DNA of 64,000 nucleotides from Persicaria tinctoria (taxonomy: Eukaryota; Streptophyta; Magnoliopsida; Caryophyllales; Polygonaceae): contig JBANSL010000017.1 in NCBI GenBank assembly GCA_037127255.1, forward strand, positions 68,126,857 to 68,190,856, read 5' to 3'. A program made the translations under genes and the position numbers. Shown piece by piece: positions 35,611 to 48,164 of the stretch (the first letter of the stretch is position 1; the number at the start of each line of letters is the position of its first letter). Under the pieces are notes generated by a model. That model had not been told where the DNA came from, made no database searches, and saw nothing but the letters and a program-made list of their open reading frames with translations.

Positions 35611-35960
35611 TGTTTTTATTTTATTTTTTGGATGTATGGTAAGAGTTTAGGTGGTGCCAGACTCTGTTGATTCATCGTCAAAGAGCGTCCTTTTGGACAA
35701 GAATCTGGACCTCAGGATGAGATACGAGAGGGTTTTGGTTGAGGATGTGTACGTAGAAGGTGTGCCACTCTATCGATACCCACAACCAGATTAATCTCCC
35801 TGAATGCATGGACGCAGGAAACCACAAGGAAATTCTGAAGTACCTTCCGAGCATCGGCCATGATGATCTCGATTTTTCAAGGACAAGTCCACACATCATT
35901 GAAAGTGTTAATAACTATTACGCAATCACCTTTAACCTCGAGCCTCAAAATCCCGAGCTG
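35611..35960 (-). mobile_element. LINE 3' tail with RNase H remnant
   Basis: On the minus strand, joined frames read DCVIVINTFNDVWTCP, then IEIIMADARKVLQNFLVVSC and HAFREINLVVGIDRVAHL. This parallels GDFIIIINHLNKKSKCPWEV and RLGNRVADKVAHLC in the LINE at 56242-58125. A T-rich run at 35611-35630 would be the tail. Stops and frame changes make it non-functional. Confidence 0.65.
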
Positions 35961-36289
35961 GTGGACTGCAACCAAACTCGAGTAAGCTTAATTAATTAAG
36001 TTGAGTTGGATTGAGCTAAATGAGTTAATGATCAAAGAATCTAATGAATGGAATCCTTGATTAATTTCAACATTTTGGTATTGTAAGAGATGAGATAATT
36101 TGTGATACAAAACATGCATTGTTGTATGATGGTTTATTTTATCGAGATTAGTCGATAGATTTATGAATTAAGTAGCAAAATATTGTAATCAAAATCATAG
36201 TATATATACAACAAATATTCTTCCCACCAAAAAAAATACAACAAATATTCTAACTAATCACAACTACTGTAACTGTTCTAAAAAACCCT

Positions 36290-36480
36290 TCAAGACCCGC
36301 CTAGACCCCCGCCTAAACCCTTGAACTCGCCCCACCGCCAAGGCCGTCAAGGTCATAAAAACCCGCCTAAACTGCAAAGACCCGCCATGAAATCCGTCTA
36401 GACCTCACCTACACCTCGCCTAGACCCTTGACCATACCCTACCGCCAAGCACCCGCGCGCCAAGCGTTTTTTGGAACATT
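36290..36480. repeat. CCGCCTAGACCC-type degenerate repeat block
   Basis: CGCCTAGACCC, CCGCCTAAACCC and CGCCTACACC variants recur about ten times in 190 bp, in otherwise AT-rich DNA. Probably the GC-rich part of a transposon. Confidence 0.55.
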
Positions 36481-36985
36481 GAGAATCCTCCTAAAATTAC
36501 CAATTGTCACTATCATATCGAAATTTTAGGTGGGATAAAAAAAGTTAGGGATAATTAGGTAACTGTACTATTTTCGATCAGTTTTTACTTTGGTAAATGC
36601 ATCCTTCAAGTTTTTATTTTTGTTAATTATACTTTTTTTTTCTTGAAGGACAATTTTGCTCATGTTTGAACAATTCCCTCAACCATGTATATTGTAATCC
36701 TAAATCTTTTATCTTCCACAAACTTTTTTCAATTTGTACAGGATTCAAACCAGTAAAGCAAGTGGCAAGTCATTAGACAGACTCACCCAACCCAATGAAT
36801 TAGACTTAAACATTCACTAATTACATAAATTATATAAGAAATGGAATTTAAACCCTTGACTTTTTACAAGCCGGCCACCTAAGGAAAATTGTAATAATTG
36901 ATCACTTTAAGAATCCTCCTAAAATTGCCAATTGTCATTATCATGATCGACATAGTCAATACATGAAATTTTAGGTGGGATAAAT
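36481..36985. repeat. Direct repeat pair about 430 bp apart
   Basis: 36481-36545 and 36905-36985 both run GAATCCTCCTAAAATT, CCAATTGTCA, then AAATTTTAGGTGGGATAA. Between them is AT-rich DNA without a gene. They could be short LTR-like repeats or a local duplication. Confidence 0.5.
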
Positions 36986-38066
36986 TTTTTTTTAAAAAAA
37001 AACAAGTTAATTGTGATCACCCAGCTGCCTTTATTGTAGTTGTAGTTTTTTTTTTAATAAAAAGAGAGATTTTTTCCTAGGTGGGATCATAATAAAGAAG
37101 AATGTGAAAGCAATTAAAAAAAAATATGGAAACAAAACAAAATAAGGAGAATAGGGAGAGCCACGAACAATTATTGTTCTTTGTTGGATGAAATGAAAAT
37201 CACTTTCTAAGTTTAGTCAACTTCATAGAAGGTGATGAAGGTGAATGAGGGTTAGTGTAGTCTTAAATCACACCCAAGCTAAATAGATTAATTCGCTTAC
37301 TATTCGTATGGTTTTATTTTGCCAAGAGTTTTTATTTGAAAAAAGTTTGTGATACGAGAGGCTAACAATTTTCCATATCGGTAAACTTTTTTCAAATAAA
37401 AAAAGTTTTTCAATATCGAAAGTCGGTGAATAATCATACATTTGGCAAAATTTTGACTGCGTGCATAACAAACCTTAGATTAAACAAGCTAAGATAAGTT
37501 GGATTCAAGCATGATAATTTTTTAATAAGATCAATTGTGGATTAAATTTATGTCAATGTAGGTACAATTTGGATTTGAGTCACTTGGGCATAGTTCCTCA
37601 GATTGCTACTATTTATGACTTGCTCGATCTAAGATCAAATGAAGTATATGCCAACTTCAATTTAGTGATGCAATGACAAAAGCTACTCGATGACCCATGG
37701 TGGGAAGTGCGGATCCTAAATGTGAGGTGAAAATGTGTTATAGTTGTCGGATTGTATAACAGAATGCTCTTGTAAATTGGTTTTTTCAACTACAAAACTC
37801 TTTGATTAAACATGCTTTGGTACTAAATTGTATCATGATACTTGACTTACATTCTATAAATATTATGCGCTAGACTAATAAAAATTCCATTTGAGTACTA
37901 AATAAACAATGGCGGATCTAGAAGTTTCTTTATGTGGGCTAAATAAATTTTTTTAATATATACATATATAAACTAATGTTTTGTTTAACTATACAAGAAA
38001 CAATTTAACTTATAATTTAAACATACGTTTTTAAGAGGCTTAATTTTCTATTTAAAAATACACATA
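36986..38066. other. AT-rich intergenic DNA
   Basis: No gene. A 17-bp inverted pair (TTATTTGAAAAAAGTTT and its complement) lies at about 37335-37400. Confidence 0.4.
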
Positions 38067-38346
38067 GGGTGTGTTTGGATTCCATTGCATTTTCATTATA
38101 ATGTAATTATTTTACCTCGTTTTATATGTCCGTTTGGTTGTACAAATAAACATCTCGTAAAAATCGAGGTAAAATCATAATTTAACCAAATAATCACATA
38201 AATCGAGATAAAATAATTGCATTTTAATTAATATATTGTGGAATCCAAAAACATCATAATTTAAACACCTTCAAATTTTTGTTAACCAAACACCGCCTTA
38301 TCATTTTATATTATAAACATAATGCATTTAGAATCCAAACACACCC
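38067..38346. mobile_element. MITE with GGGTGTGTTTGGATTC ends
   Basis: The left GGGTGTGTTTGGATTC is exactly complemented by GAATCCAAACACACCC at the right end. ATA occurs directly outside both ends. It is 280 bp, with internal AAATCGAGGTAAAAT words. The short duplication suggests a Harbinger-type origin. Confidence 0.8.
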
Positions 38347-38631
38347 ATAATCAAAAGATTTTAAATAGCCACTTTCTGCCAACTAAATTAAGCCGTGATT
38401 ATGATTAATTAATCTTTTTATATAGCCATATAGGAGTAATTTTTATTTCTAAAATCAGTAAAAGTTATTAAAAAAAAAGTGTGTTAAATGCATGACAAAT
38501 CTCCCTCCAAATCACCACGTCCATTCCAAAGTGGTGCCTTTTTTTAATTAATTAGTCCATCACAATTAATTAATTAGCCCACTGCAAAACAATTTACGGT
38601 GTATTTAGTTTAGACGTTAAAAAAATTCTTA

Positions 38632-38908
38632 TTCCCTCCGATAAGAAATATTTGATGTTTTAGGAGGTGAAATTTGATCAACAATATTTGATGTTTTAGA
38701 AGTAATATAATTGCACTCTTTTTTACTTTTGCACTAATATCAATATAAGTTGTACTCTTTTTTTTTTTGCTTAACCAATTATATTTGTTCTTAATAAATG
38801 TGATGGAGGAGTAAATATTATTTGGTAGAATATTTAAAGGTGGAAAATGACATTTCTTAATCTCCGTACATATCTCCAAAAACATCAAATATTTCCGATC
38901 AAAGGGAG
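38632..38908. mobile_element. TA-flanked MITE (TTCCCTCCGAT family)
   Basis: The ends TTCCCTCCGATAAGAAATAT and the inverted ATATTTCCGATCAAAGGGAG are flanked by TA (38630-38631, 38909-38910). A second subterminal copy of ATATTTGATGTTTTAG follows. Stowaway-like by size and TA. Confidence 0.75.
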
Positions 38909-38984
38909 TATTTTTTAACCTAATCCAGGGAGTTTCAGCCATCCTGTTGAGATAATGAAAGAATGTGAAGAGATTCAAAGAGTC

Positions 38985-39130
38985 CCACATTGATAATATG
39001 AATAAAGAAGCCTTAGTGTATAAGCTAGTGGGTTACTCTTCCTATTGCCAATTGGTTTTAGGATGTAACCCCACTCGGCTTATGTGCTAGCTTTTTAGCG
39101 TAAGAGCGCATGCATGTGTGCACACGACCC
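38985..39130. mobile_element. Solo LTR-like remnant
   Basis: The AGTCCCACATTGATAAT, GTATAAGCTAGTGG and CCAATTGGTTTTAGGATG words in this order resemble the outer part of many plant LTR retrotransposons. The second copy at about 35130-35240 supports a dispersed repeat. Borders are not defined. Confidence 0.4.
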
Positions 39131-39906
39131 CGATCGCGAGTCCCAACGAACTTCATTTACCAGAATCCAAATGAATCTGGCTCCATGTAGATCACCCAAC
39201 ACAATTAACGCTCACTTTTGCAGCACTCGGCCTTGTCGATAGGTCACTCATTGGTACCAACCCCAACTTAACTTTGGGAAAATAAGTCGGGATGGATGTA
39301 AACTTTAAAGAGTGAAAGTGGGATGTACCAAAAAAGAAAGCAAGTAATAAAGGAAGAAATCGACCCCACAACTCCACGTTCCAACCACACTTCAGTCATC
39401 GTCAGAGCTCACCATAGTGGATTCTTTTTATCCCTAAAAGATTCCCATCTATGAGGTTTCACATTGGTGGAGATCTCTTTTATTAGCTACATGACAAATC
39501 ATTCAATACGAGCTCATTACACTTAATTGCTTGCACTTGTTTGTGTGTATATACACTAAATAGTTTATCTTTGTTATTTGGGGAAAAATCTTATGTAACC
39601 AATTGTTAGGTTCCAACTCAAGTAGGGTAGGGTCTTTCGGGTTTTCGAGTCAATTTAGATCTCACGGGCATCATCACCAAACCTAACCCACATTAGCATA
39701 GAAACTTGCATTTCAAATGGGTTTGTGTATGATTTCAATTCAGTTCAGGGGAAATCTTTAAGTCGGATTGGGTCAAGTGCTCGGGGAACTGATGTTGTCC
39801 CAATTCGAAATGCAATAGAATGTCCGAAGGGCATTTTCGAAGCCCTATCATTTTTTGTCGTATGCTTCAATTTACCGATTGTGTTGGATCGCTCCTACAT
39901 GATGAT
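39131..39906. other. Intergenic DNA, no gene seen
   Basis: Short frames only; nothing recognised. Confidence 0.4.
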
Positions 39907-40569
39907 CAGGGGCGGAGCCAGGGGGGGTCATGTGCCCCTTTTCTTTTGACGGACTACCTAGGTGTATTCTCCTCGTCGATAACTTCGTTTTGACATAATC
40001 CGACATCCGAGTAAAAAATTATCGATGTTTAAAAATTGAAGGTATAGTAATTACTTCAATTTTATTTCAATAGACTATAATGCTTATATATCTTACTTAA
40101 ATTAACGTTCACATACTATAATTCATCTCGAGAGCTTCGAAACGAGAGGTTACAATAAGCATTTCGACAATTAGATAAGAAGTTACACAAGTTTAAAATT
40201 CTTATATCTAGTTATACATTATTATTTGTTAAGAGTGCAACAAGCTAGTTACATATTGACTAAGGTTGTTATTCAAGATGAATGAGTTTAGTATTGCTTG
40301 ATCATATTTAGCTTGTTTATAAATGAGTCGAGCTTGAGTTGAGCATATATTTGGACTTGAGCTCATATTCGGTTTGTTTAGTAAATGATCAGGGTCGAGC
40401 TGAGTTTTTAAACTATTATGCAACCTTACTCGCTTATGACATAATAACTTCAAGGAATTTTTATAAGTTTCAAAAAATTCGCGCTATATGAACTTAAATT
40501 CGAGCCGAGCTTTAAAGCGTACATGAACAATTGTGCCCCTCCTCCACAAATTTTCTGATTCCGCCATTG
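39907..40569. mobile_element. hAT-type MITE, member 2 of the GCGGAGC family
   Basis: It begins CAGGGGCGGAGCCAGG and ends with the worn inverted copy ATTCCGCCATTG. Flanks ATGATGAT (39899-39906) and ACGATGAT (40570-40577) form an 8-bp duplication with one change. The subterminal block CCTAGGTGTATTCTCCTCG is identical to that of the element at 33588-34144. The right half carries GAGTTGAGC-type repeats. Confidence 0.8.
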
Positions 40570-40769
40570 ACGATGATCCCTAAAACCATGACACTCACAA
40601 CTCATAAGTATGTGTTCTCCATGGGAATGTTGAAAGATTTAGAGAGCAATAAAGAACATTGCCTTTCTTTAGTTCATCGAGTCACCCTATTTGGCTTTCT
40701 TTTACTTAAATGTGTGATTAAGTAATTCAAGTGATGCGTATTTAAAAAAAATGAAATTAGTTCGAAATT

Positions 40770-41110
40770 CAAACAACTTGAAGCCTCCTCTTTCTTCTGG
40801 GCTTGGTTCGCTTCCGGCGGCCTCCTCGGTTGCCGGTGTTTCCGTCGTTGGGAGGTGGGGCCTTTCCTGGTCTCTTCCTGGCTTCCTTTCCCTCCCCGGC
40901 GTCCCTTTCCGCCCTTCCCCTGGTGGTGGTTGGTGTTTGCTGGCGGCGGGATTCGGATCTGTCGAGGTTGTTCCTGCCGGCTTCAATGGCTTTTAACCCT
41001 CGGAGCTCCTTTGTCCGAGTTGCCTTTACCGGGCCTGGATTGTGTTTCTTTGGGCCCAAGGGCTTTTGCCTTGGGCCCAAAGCTGGCCCGTGGGCAAAAG
41101 GCTTAAATAA
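40770..41110. other. GC-rich block with a GGGCCC hairpin
   Basis: The block contrasts sharply with its AT-rich surroundings and is open in several frames on both strands, which follows from base composition. At 41049-41061 and 41069-41081, TTTGGGCCCAAGG and its complement form a 13-bp stem with a 7-nt loop. No protein family is recognised. Confidence 0.45.
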
Positions 41111-41229
41111 AATTGAAAATTAAAATATTAAATTAAAAATATATAAAATAACTATAAGTAAATAATGCCCGGTAGGGTTATGTTTACATATAATTGGGAA
41201 AAAAAAATTAATTAATTCCGGTTGTGCTT

Positions 41230-41716
41230 CATTTGCTCGTGTGGTTTGGTGTCCGTCTGTTGGTTCGTGGTTAGTTTCGGTTGAGGAGCAGTTCTGCGGC
41301 CCTGGTTGATCGACGTGATCGTGTTGGTGTTGTTTGTGGTCTCCGAAGATCCCTCATCCAGGTGGAGGGAACGTCGTGTGATCCACACTTCCCCAGGTGT
41401 CGCCTTTGCCTTATGAGGATTTCTGCTTTCCGTCTTTCCGGCGGCGAGACATCGTGTCAGCTAGAGCTGTCCCATGCGCTCGCTATCCACTTCTCCGCGA
41501 CGACTTCCTTCCTCTCAATGTTGTGTCCGCTAGTTTGCTTAGGTCTTGGGTTTTTTTCCGGGTTTACTTTGGGTGCTCTTTTGATGTATTTTATGTTATA
41601 TTTTCTATTTCGTTGTTGTATATTTAGACGGCTTGCCGTCTGCCGACTTTATCGGTCTCTCGAGGTTCGGGCCTGTCCGGCCTCGAATTATTTCCTTATC
41701 AAAAAAAAAAAAAAAA
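41230..41716 (+). mobile_element. Possible poly(A)-ended retroposon
   Basis: It ends in 16 A's (about 41701-41716) after GGTCTCTCGAGGTTCGGG and CCTTATC. A similar terminal word order, CGGTCTCTCGG then CTTAT plus A's, closes the retroposons at 48556-49724 and 49976-51169. The left edge and target-site duplication were not found. Confidence 0.4.
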
Positions 41717-42172
41717 GGGTCCGTTAAGAACTACGACCCACTCTATTCGCTGACCACACCGGTCTCGTTTGCAAAAGCCCATCAGGCCCAATAATCATGT
41801 GATCGTCAACCTCCAAGAAGTCTCCAAGTACACCGAGTATCCATTTCATTCTCAATTCTCTTCCTCCTTGAATTGCTTCCCTTTTCAGTTGTGCAATTTG
41901 GGGGATTCATGTTTGGAAATGTGACCTTGTACTTGTGCTTCAACAGCTAATATGCTTTTATGTTTGTTTGAGCTAATATGTTATCACTTTACCCACTAAC
42001 CTTGCTCCTTGTTGCTCAATTGTGGTGTTGATGGTCAGTGTTTTTACTTGTTAAAGATGATGGGGTTACATGGATTCGGAGAATTTAGGGCGTGCTTGCT
42101 ATGTGTTGTCGACATGTGCTTGTGTGTCGCAATGACATTGCTTGTAAAAGAGGCAATTCAACGCCTTAAACA
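41717..42172. other. Spacer upstream of the RPS13 fragment
   Basis: No upstream S13 exons are recognisable on the plus strand here. Confidence 0.4.
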
Positions 42173-42308
42173 TCAGGAGATTGAAGGAGATTCAGTCTTA
42201 CAAAGGCGTAAGGCATATCCCAGGGTTGCCCTGCAAGAGACAGCATAGGAAGAACAACTGTAGGACCGTGAAGGGTAAGAGGGTCGCCATTGCTGGAAAG
42301 AAGAAGGC
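42173..42308 (+). pseudogene. Plastid-type ribosomal protein S13, C-terminal fragment
   Basis: The frame reads [35 protein letters not shown] and [11 protein letters not shown]. This is the C-terminus of nucleus-encoded organelle S13 of the chloroplast type (family pattern RLKEIQxYRGxRHIQGLPCRGQRTKNNCRTxKGK). The usual stop directly after the basic tail is missing: the frame runs on for about 25 unrelated residues. The invariant CRGQRTKNNC has become [10 protein letters not shown]. About 46 of the roughly 150 or more residues are present. Bases CATCAG before the homology could be a splice acceptor, so a last exon of a broken gene is possible. I consider it a non-functional fragment. Confidence 0.65.
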
Positions 42309-43472
42309 TCCTGGACCCGAGTTTGATTTAGCTTGTAATCTTGCAAGTCTTGTCTTTGGGGGGAAGTTATTCCGTTTTAGTAACCAAGGCATATGAGGAA
42401 TACATTTGGGACTAATGGGCGTCTTAATCAATATCACTAGCCACAGATGCTGTGCTGTTAAGAGTTCGTTCATCCTCAAGGTTCGATGAGTATGAAGCGC
42501 CCTATCTCGCCTGGATATCTACCCCTTAATGAACTGCCCTTTTCACGGGTTTGTTGTGTGATTCTGCCATATGATTTAGCCTGGAATTCCAATTGAACAT
42601 AAGCCAGATGACGGAACAAGAACAGTTGATGCATAACTCGAGGTGTCTATGGCAGACTTGTAGAATAGACGCTGGCACAGCTGAACGCATTTTACCCCCA
42701 TTGTAGAAGGTTTTAACTTACAAATAAGATGATCAGATTGATTGACCAAAGCTATGATTTATGAACACTGCAACAAAGTTACAAAACAAAAGTGTTCAGA
42801 TTGATCAAAGATTGTAAAGAACCATAAACACTGCATTCCAGACACAGAAATTGAAGACGCGAGCTTAAGATCGATTTTGGTGGATTGTTCGATTTGGAAG
42901 AAAGAACTGAAGAAAAAAGATTGCCTTTAGAGTTTAGATGCAAACTCACCTTTGCCCTGAATTTTTTGTGTTCTCCTCAATGGCTAAACATGTGAATTTT
43001 AATATGATTTCGTTGGATGATCTGCAGGAAGCCCATAGCTGGCTGACGGGCGACAAAACCACTTGAAATTGGGAAAGTCTTAACCATAACCAAAAGTTAA
43101 TGTTTAGGGCAGGCTCCATCAAACGGAGAACTTTGCCAAGGTGTCAACAACAGTTAAATGCAGAGTGAGTTCTTAGAGAGAACATAAATTTACATGGGTC
43201 TAACTAACAACATCAGCAGCAATGCAACAGATAATCCATAAACGCGTCTACAAAACTGTAAGCAGCAATCTCTTTTCTTGATAATTGCCGTCCTGCAAGG
43301 GCATCCAGTGGGTACACAAATAGTTCATGAATCATACAAGCACATAGGCAACTTCATATTACACAAGCTAGAATAAAGTGATACTGAAAAGAAAAAAAAG
43401 TGCAGAGTTAATGTACTCACTCACTCAAGTTCAGGCATTTCCATCAATCCGACAACATGGATGATAAATCCA
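42309..43472. other. Spacer and FEN1 3' flank
   Basis: No gene seen. The end nearest 43472 should include the FEN1 3' untranslated region. The word GTTCAGATTGATCAAAGATT and relatives recur near 42735-42815. Confidence 0.45.
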
Positions 43473-46400
43473 CTACTTCCTCTTTCTGCCACCACCTTTA
43501 GCCTTTTTGGTTGCTGTTTCTTTTTTAGAGTTATCTGGTGTTTCCTGTCATAGATATAGTAGTAGAAGAATATAAATGGCTTAGTCCGATCACTGGTGGA
43601 TGAAGTATATTTTACTCATGTTTTTATTAAATGGTTATTGGTTTTTTCAAAAGTTCCAAGTTTTTCTTAAAAACCATCTTAGATCCAAAATCACTGATTC
43701 TTGGAAACAATTTTAATGTGAATATGCTAACAATAAAATAGCAATCATAAATTTGAACAAGCTTGGAAACATAACACCTTGAATGGATTATTAAGCTGCA
43801 GAAAACAAAAGGCAATTTAAATATGAAAATATCATCAAAGAGAAGTCACCACAAGTCAGTACATAAAGCTCAACATTGCACACAATTCATGTACATAAAG
43901 CTCTTCTGAATTAATTAGGAATTTCATTAAAATAAAAGGCAAAGTGAACCATTAAGAGACAGCTCACCAAAGATAAAAGGCATTTATAGTTTTCTGTTTG
44001 CTCTATTGCATAGAAAGTTCATAGTAGCATATTATTAGAACTTATCCCAACCCTGTAAATGCTCTTGGTAAAATAACTTATAGATTCAAAGGCCCTTGTT
44101 TATCTAAATCATCTCCATTATCAGACAACCACAAGTTACTGCTATTAATGAAGCTTAGAGCTTGGAACAAAAGATGTCAAGATATAGTGCCCATTTCTTG
44201 GAAAAGCTTAGCTTCTAGTAAAAGAGGTCCAAACATATCTTTTTTACTGAATATAGAAAAAGTGCCCATTTCTTTTGCCTCTGTATTATTTCCAATACCC
44301 CTTTCTCGTGTGCACTCGCAAAATTAGAGAGAAATTCAGTACAAATCCTATCAGAAAACAAAAAAAGATCAATTATAAACATGAAGCCTCAGTGTAACAT
44401 GAGATGTCTACACCTCACACTTCTACCAATTCAAATAATCAAATCCCAAACTCATCCCAACTGCTCAAGTGCTCAACCCTCTCTCTGGTGAGCTTGTTGC
44501 ACTTCACATGTGATTCAATACAATAAAATCTTCACAAAGAAATCAAAATCACCTTCCAAAATGGAAATAGAAACTAAGATGGTGAGATGGTTAAAGAACA
44601 ATTATTTGCACTGCATGTTCACACCTTCCTTTTAATGGGAACTGATGTGCTGGGAGCTGGCTTAAAAAAGGACTCTAATCTGCAAGCATTTACAATCAGA
44701 CTGTAAAGCTTCAGAAACCATTGTAAATATATCAACCATTTCTTTCTAGAAATTACATTACATACCGTCCTTGCTGAGTCTTGTTTTTGGCAGCCTTTAT
44801 CTTCTCTATTGCCTAGCGTGACAAACAAGTCTTTGTCAAAAATGATAGCAACTATCATGGAATAACATATCCTAGGAAAGGAAGTACCTTTGTTACTCTG
44901 TCATGGTTGAACCCATTCTCAGTTACAAGAAAAGTAATCAAGCCCTATCAGAAAATAAAAAAAGATCAATTAAAAAACATTTTATACAGATGGAAAAAGA
45001 TAATATAGTTTTTAAAGCATATATACTTAATATCGGTGCTTCATATAGAACTCATCTTATGTTGTTAGTATGCAAATTTTCAAGAGGAAAACAGATCCTA
45101 ACCTCCTCATCAGGAGTACTCCATTTGAGCTCAGGCTCTTCATTTTCTGCAAAAACTAAAGGTTCCTTAAACAGGCGTCTGGCCTCTTCATATGGCCATT
45201 CCTCAGGTATTTGGTATCTGAGCGGGGAACATGACAACAAAAACAAAAATGAAGAAGCTTATCAATTATAATTATTTACACATGCAGAAAATATAAGAAT
45301 GTCTCAAAAGAAAGATATTTTCTGGCTTTCAAGGATTTCTATTCAAAATATGATATTCACACCTATAAGAGTCCAAGACCCAATGAAGACGAGCGCCTGG
45401 AAAACTGAGATTCAAACTTGCAAAAGCTACTGATGCCAAAGGTTTGCTTGGTTAGAATGAAAGAGATATTTTCCTCAAAAGTATATCAAGGGCCCAATTT
45501 TTACTAGATAACAAATCATTTTCATTTCCAGTCCCAAACACAAATCAGCACTATTCGCTGCTAAGTCATTTGCAGCGAATATTTGCATACTTCCATGTTC
45601 TGCTCGTCACAAAATGTTTATGTTTTTTTTATGAAATTTGACAATTCCGACTTCAAGCAATATTTGCAAATAGAAGACGTTGCTTCATTTGAAGTAAACA
45701 AAAAAGGAAAATATTGTTCCCAATTTCTATATGACTTTAAGAAGACACACAAGTGACTTTCAAAACTAAAATAAAGGAAAATGAAATGAAGGAAATGAAT
45801 AAATAAATATAAAATACAATCGCAATTTTTTAGACCCTACCTTTCTCTGTTTATATTCTCAAGTATACCCTCAATGGAGCCATGTTGCCGAATAAGCTTC
45901 AAAGCTGTCAGCCCCCCAATACCTAAAAGATAAATTGATAAGACTCTAAGCAAATACATACAAAAATAACAGAGATAAAAGGCCAAGAAAAACTCGAAGT
46001 GTGCATCAATAAGTGCTGTAATTGGTTGACAGGGAACTTACAGTACATAAGTCAAGAGTTGACAGTAAGTAAACTTTTTTTTTAAAAGTTATAGCACAAT
46101 TGTTTATTTTTAATTGGAGTGGATGCTTCTAGATACCTTTAATGCTATCACAATAGTCACAGCCAGAAAGAATGCACAAGTCAATGAACTGATCCATAGT
46201 AAGATTCAGCTCTTCCAAGACCTGAAACAAATTAACCAATAACATAGTCAGACCAAGGATGAAAATCTTAAAGACGAGCAAGATTCTTCCTCCTAACCTT
46301 TGCCACTTCAAATTCCATAACTGGAATTTTTCTTGAACTTGGATCCATCAAATGCCGCAGAAACCTAGTAGCACCAAAAGTAAGAGAATCCATGTCTTCT

Positions 46401-48164
46401 GAAGCCACAGCATACACCTGAACCAGAGGATAAAATCAAGTAACTATATGTGAAATACAACGATCGATTGATTTTAGATTGCGAGATGCTTATTGGGTAA
46501 CACAAATTCCAGCAATTTATCAATTACCATAGGTTCTTAGATATTAGGTTCGCAAGTTTAGAGTAACTATAACTAAAGTTCATTGGTAAACACAAGAAGC
46601 AACCATAACACATCTGATCTTGCAAAATGAACAATTTCATGGCATCACTTACCTTTCCCGACTTGCAAAGTGCAGCACACTGCGCCTCTGCTTCACATGG
46701 AGCCTAAAAACATTAAAAAATGAGTCAGTTGTTCTCGCAGCAGCAGTGAAACATATATCATCAAATACCCACCTCAATCACAGGCACACCCATGAGCCTT
46801 AATAATTTTTTACAGTCCTCATTGTGTTGCTTCGTGACCTGAAAAATCCACATATTTGTCATCCTTGGTATACATACTTAGCAAAACACCAAAACCATAA
46901 TCCTATTATAAATAAAAATCCAGGACAAGCTAGACAGCTTTAATAAAAATGTAAACTACAGAGAGAAACCACCATAATGGAAAATTCTTGTCATAGGGAA
47001 AATGAAACAAGGCTGCAGATTTTTTTCTGAGCAAATAGCACTTAAGCAAACATGTTACTTAGACCTAACATGTAACACCAGACCTTCACAGTTCTTTTGC
47101 TAAACTTCTCAATGTCTTCTTTGTTGTCCTCCTGCATTGACGATTAAAGCAACTGACTAATAAACTGAATTGCCCATTAAACTGAAATGAATGGATAAAG
47201 ACTTAATATACTCGGTTTCATGATAAGGGTCTTGAGTTTACCTCGATGGCCACTTTCAAATCCTCTGTAGCATCAGCTCGTTTGGTGTAACTTTAATAGG
47301 TATTATAACCAGTGAGATTATGATATGAGAGTATAACTTAAAAGTAATAATATACACAAAAGCTACAATGCTAGAGGCTGGCAAGAATACCGTTTCGCAA
47401 GCTCTTGCTTCTTCAAATCGGGTGGTTGTCCATCAAACACATAACTGCGATTTTTTGTGGTACAAATAAGATGAACACAACTTATAAAAACATCATAAAA
47501 CCACACAAATTCAGACAAACTGACAAGCTGTGAACTTACACAGGTTTCATTCCAGCTTCTAGGAGTCTAATTGTGCGATTAAACATCCCTTGTAAATGAC
47601 TGCGAAAAAACCCCAACAACTACAGCATTTAGCATGCAAATCCGCCAAGAACAAAAATAATGTGTTCAAGTTAATTCTATCTTCTCTTAGACAACACTTT
47701 GCGTTAAATATTTTACTATACCTGGTGACCTCACCAGCCTCGTTAGTCAGCATTTCGGCTCCAACTCTTCCCACCACAATCTGAGCAAGCGGCCACAGCC
47801 CCAACAAACAAATTTGGAAAAGAAAATCAATTAGCTGGAAATCTGAAGCGACCCTAGATATAAATTGGGGGAAAACAAATCAATTTGGGGAAAAAATAAT
47901 TGTCGAGAAAAGACGAACGAGAAACTGGTAGATGCTCATGCTGGCGTCGACAGCGATTTTGCGGCCAAAATAACTCTCGAATTTCTGCTCTTTCATGCAT
48001 TTCGGTGCGTTGTCAGCCAGCAGCTTAGTTAAACCCTAAACGAAATCAACAGCAAACAATTAAACAGATGAGCCATTTCAACAAAATTATCGAGGAAGAC
48101 CGATTTTAGACCAAAATCAAATGAGTGATCATGCAAGGACTGAAACCCTAACCTTAATTCCCAT
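43473..48164 (-). CDS. FEN1: Flap endonuclease 1
   Basis: Seventeen exons join exactly to 382 residues; Arabidopsis FEN1 has 383. Exons, 5' to 3': 48164-48153, 48035-47919, 47780-47722, 47599-47540, 47444-47391, 47290-47242, 47131-47084, 46838-46773, 46703-46653, 46417-46298, 46221-46137, 45922-45841, 45217-45103, 44944-44888, 44812-44766, 44679-44625, 43544-43473. The enzyme removes 5' flaps during Okazaki-fragment maturation and long-patch base excision repair in the nucleus. The N-domain starts [16 protein letters not shown]. Metal-binding acidic residues are all present: D34 (AVDAS), D87 (VFDGQ), E159 and E161 (CEAEAQ), D180 and D182 (SEDMDS) and D234 (GCDYC). A PCNA-binding box QGRLESFF lies at 339-346, followed by a lysine-rich tail. 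Its housekeeping role and intact frame mark it as functional. Confidence 0.97.

Noticed and set aside
40702..41123. Open frames on both strands in the GC-rich block
   Set aside because: Low-complexity proline, arginine and glycine translations with no homology; treated as composition artefacts.
41281..41727. 148-codon plus-strand frame before a poly(A) run
   Set aside because: The translation has no recognised domain and ends inside the A-run; more likely the 3' part of a retroposon.
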